A stretch of DNA of 5,803 bases from 2-01-FULL-45-10 sp964450115 (GTDB lineage Bacteria > Omnitrophota > Gorgyraeia > 2-01-FULL-45-10): the NCBI GenBank assembly GCA_964450115.1, contig CAYVCD010000081.1:1-5803 (forward strand), written 5' to 3'. This document shows positions 5,158-5,803 of the stretch, piece by piece. The position numbers and the translations under genes are program-made. Each line of letters starts with the position of its first letter. Position 1 is the first letter of the stretch. The notes beneath the pieces are model-generated. The model searched no databases. It saw nothing but the letters and a program-made list of their open reading frames with translations, and was not told the DNA's origin.

Positions 5158-5803
5158 ATGTTCAAGCTAATACATAAAGACAAAGGTTCAAAGGCGAGAC
5201 TAGGGGTGCTTGAGACGGCGCACGGGAAGGTGAATACGCCGATATTCATGCCTGTCGGCACTCAAGGTACCGTAAAGGCTATGTCGAATAATGAACTCCT
5301 AGAGTGCGGCGCCGAGATTATACTCGGCAACGCCTACCATCTAAATTTGAGGCCCGGGCTTGATATAATAAAAAAAGCGGGCGGCTTGCATAAATTCATG
5401 GGTTGGGAGCGACCGATACTTACGGACTCGGGCGGTTATCAGGTATTCAGTCTTGCGAAACTGAGAAAACTCAGCGAGGAAGGGGCGGAGTTCTCCTCTC
5501 ATATAGACGGCTCGAGGCACTTTATCACTCCGGAGAAAGCGATCGAGATACAGGAGGTCCTGGGCAGCGATATAATGATGACGTTCGATGAATGCGTCCA
5601 TTATCCGGCCGCCCGCGACTATGTAGAGCAGTCACTCAACCTTACTACAAGATGGGCGAAGAGATCGAAAGATTGCATACGAATGGCCCGTGGGCAGCTT
5701 CTCTTCGGGATAGTCCAGGGGAGCACCTATCCGGACCTGCGCAAGAAGGCGGTGGAGGAGCTATTGGCGATAGGATTCGATGGCTATGCCATAGGAGGGG
5801 TCA
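5158..5803 (+). CDS. tgt: Queuine/preQ1 tRNA-guanine transglycosylase (partial, 3' end outside window)
   Basis: Bacterial TGT swaps guanine 34 of tRNA-Asp, -Asn, -His and -Tyr for preQ1, the step before QueA. The reading frame is open from ATG 5158 to the window edge: 215 codons of a family that is usually about 370-380 residues. Visible motifs are TPIFMPVGTQGTVKAM (27-42), GAEIILGNAYHLNLRPG (51-67), ILTDSGGYQVFSL (87-99) with D90 at the active-site Asp position, FSSHIDGSRHFITPE, MMTFDECVHYP (140-150) with D144 in the substrate-recognition segment, and FGIVQGSTYPDLR. The sequence ends at AIGGV, just before the usual VGE motif. The catalytic nucleophile Asp and the zinc site lie beyond the edge and cannot be checked. 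The start is 4 bases after the queA stop, with no clear ribosome site. Truncation is by the window, not a mutation. Confidence 0.96.
   Translation, partial: MFKLIHKDKGSKARLGVLETAHGKVNTPIFMPVGTQGTVKAMSNNELLECGAEIILGNAYHLNLRPGLDIIKKAGGLHKFMGWERPILTDSGGYQVFSLAKLRKLSEEGAEFSSHIDGSRHFITPEKAIEIQEVLGSDIMMTFDECVHYPAARDYVEQSLNLTTRWAKRSKDCIRMARGQLLFGIVQGSTYPDLRKKAVEELLAIGFDGYAIGGV

Overview
The window holds a single tightly packed, plus-strand gene cluster of eight genes: ruvC, ruvA, ruvB, queH, a small DUF2905-type membrane protein gene, a spoIID/lytB-like gene, queA and the first 215 codons of tgt, which runs off the right edge. Gaps are 4 to 30 bases, and two junctions are 4-base start/stop overlaps, so it reads like one operon or the middle of a longer one. 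No RNA gene, CRISPR array, insertion sequence or promoter is visible, and no non-coding stretch is longer than about 30 bases.

The organism looks like an uncultured, probably diderm, non-spore-forming bacterium. Ile is often ATA, Arg is often AGG/AGA, and base composition is moderate. The gene order ruvC-ruvA-ruvB-(queH)-DUF2905-spoIID-queA-tgt, with the unusual RuvC active-site loop (EKIYSHYRHPTTA) and RuvA pin region, resembles what I recall from Candidatus Omnitrophota. That placement is an inference from memory, not a search result.

Layout: bases 12-2197 encode the complete Holliday-junction machinery. RuvA binds the four-way junction, RuvB is the AAA+ motor that drives branch migration, and RuvC is the resolvase. 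Bases 2203-2754 (queH), 4155-5153 (queA) and 5158-end (tgt) encode the three last enzymatic steps of queuosine formation on tRNA. Tgt exchanges G34 for preQ1, QueA adds the epoxycyclopentane moiety to give epoxyqueuosine, and QueH reduces it to queuosine. Between them lie two envelope genes, a two-helix membrane protein (2773-2979) and an exported SpoIID-family peptidoglycan enzyme (2976-4148), joined by an ATGA overlap.

The one feature the genes do not explain is a 7-base tandem repeat, AAGCTNT. It occurs as an array of about four and a half units at the end of ruvA (1100-1131) and about three units at the end of queH (2739-2762). Both arrays supply the stop codon and the last Lys-Leu codons of the upstream gene in the same phase, share an identical 17-mer, and fill the gap to the next gene. 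spoIID also ends on a single AAGCTGTAG. This looks like a small gene-end repeat family and is the most interesting non-coding signal here. Otherwise the region is a conserved housekeeping operon, and I see no evidence for a new defence or mobile system.
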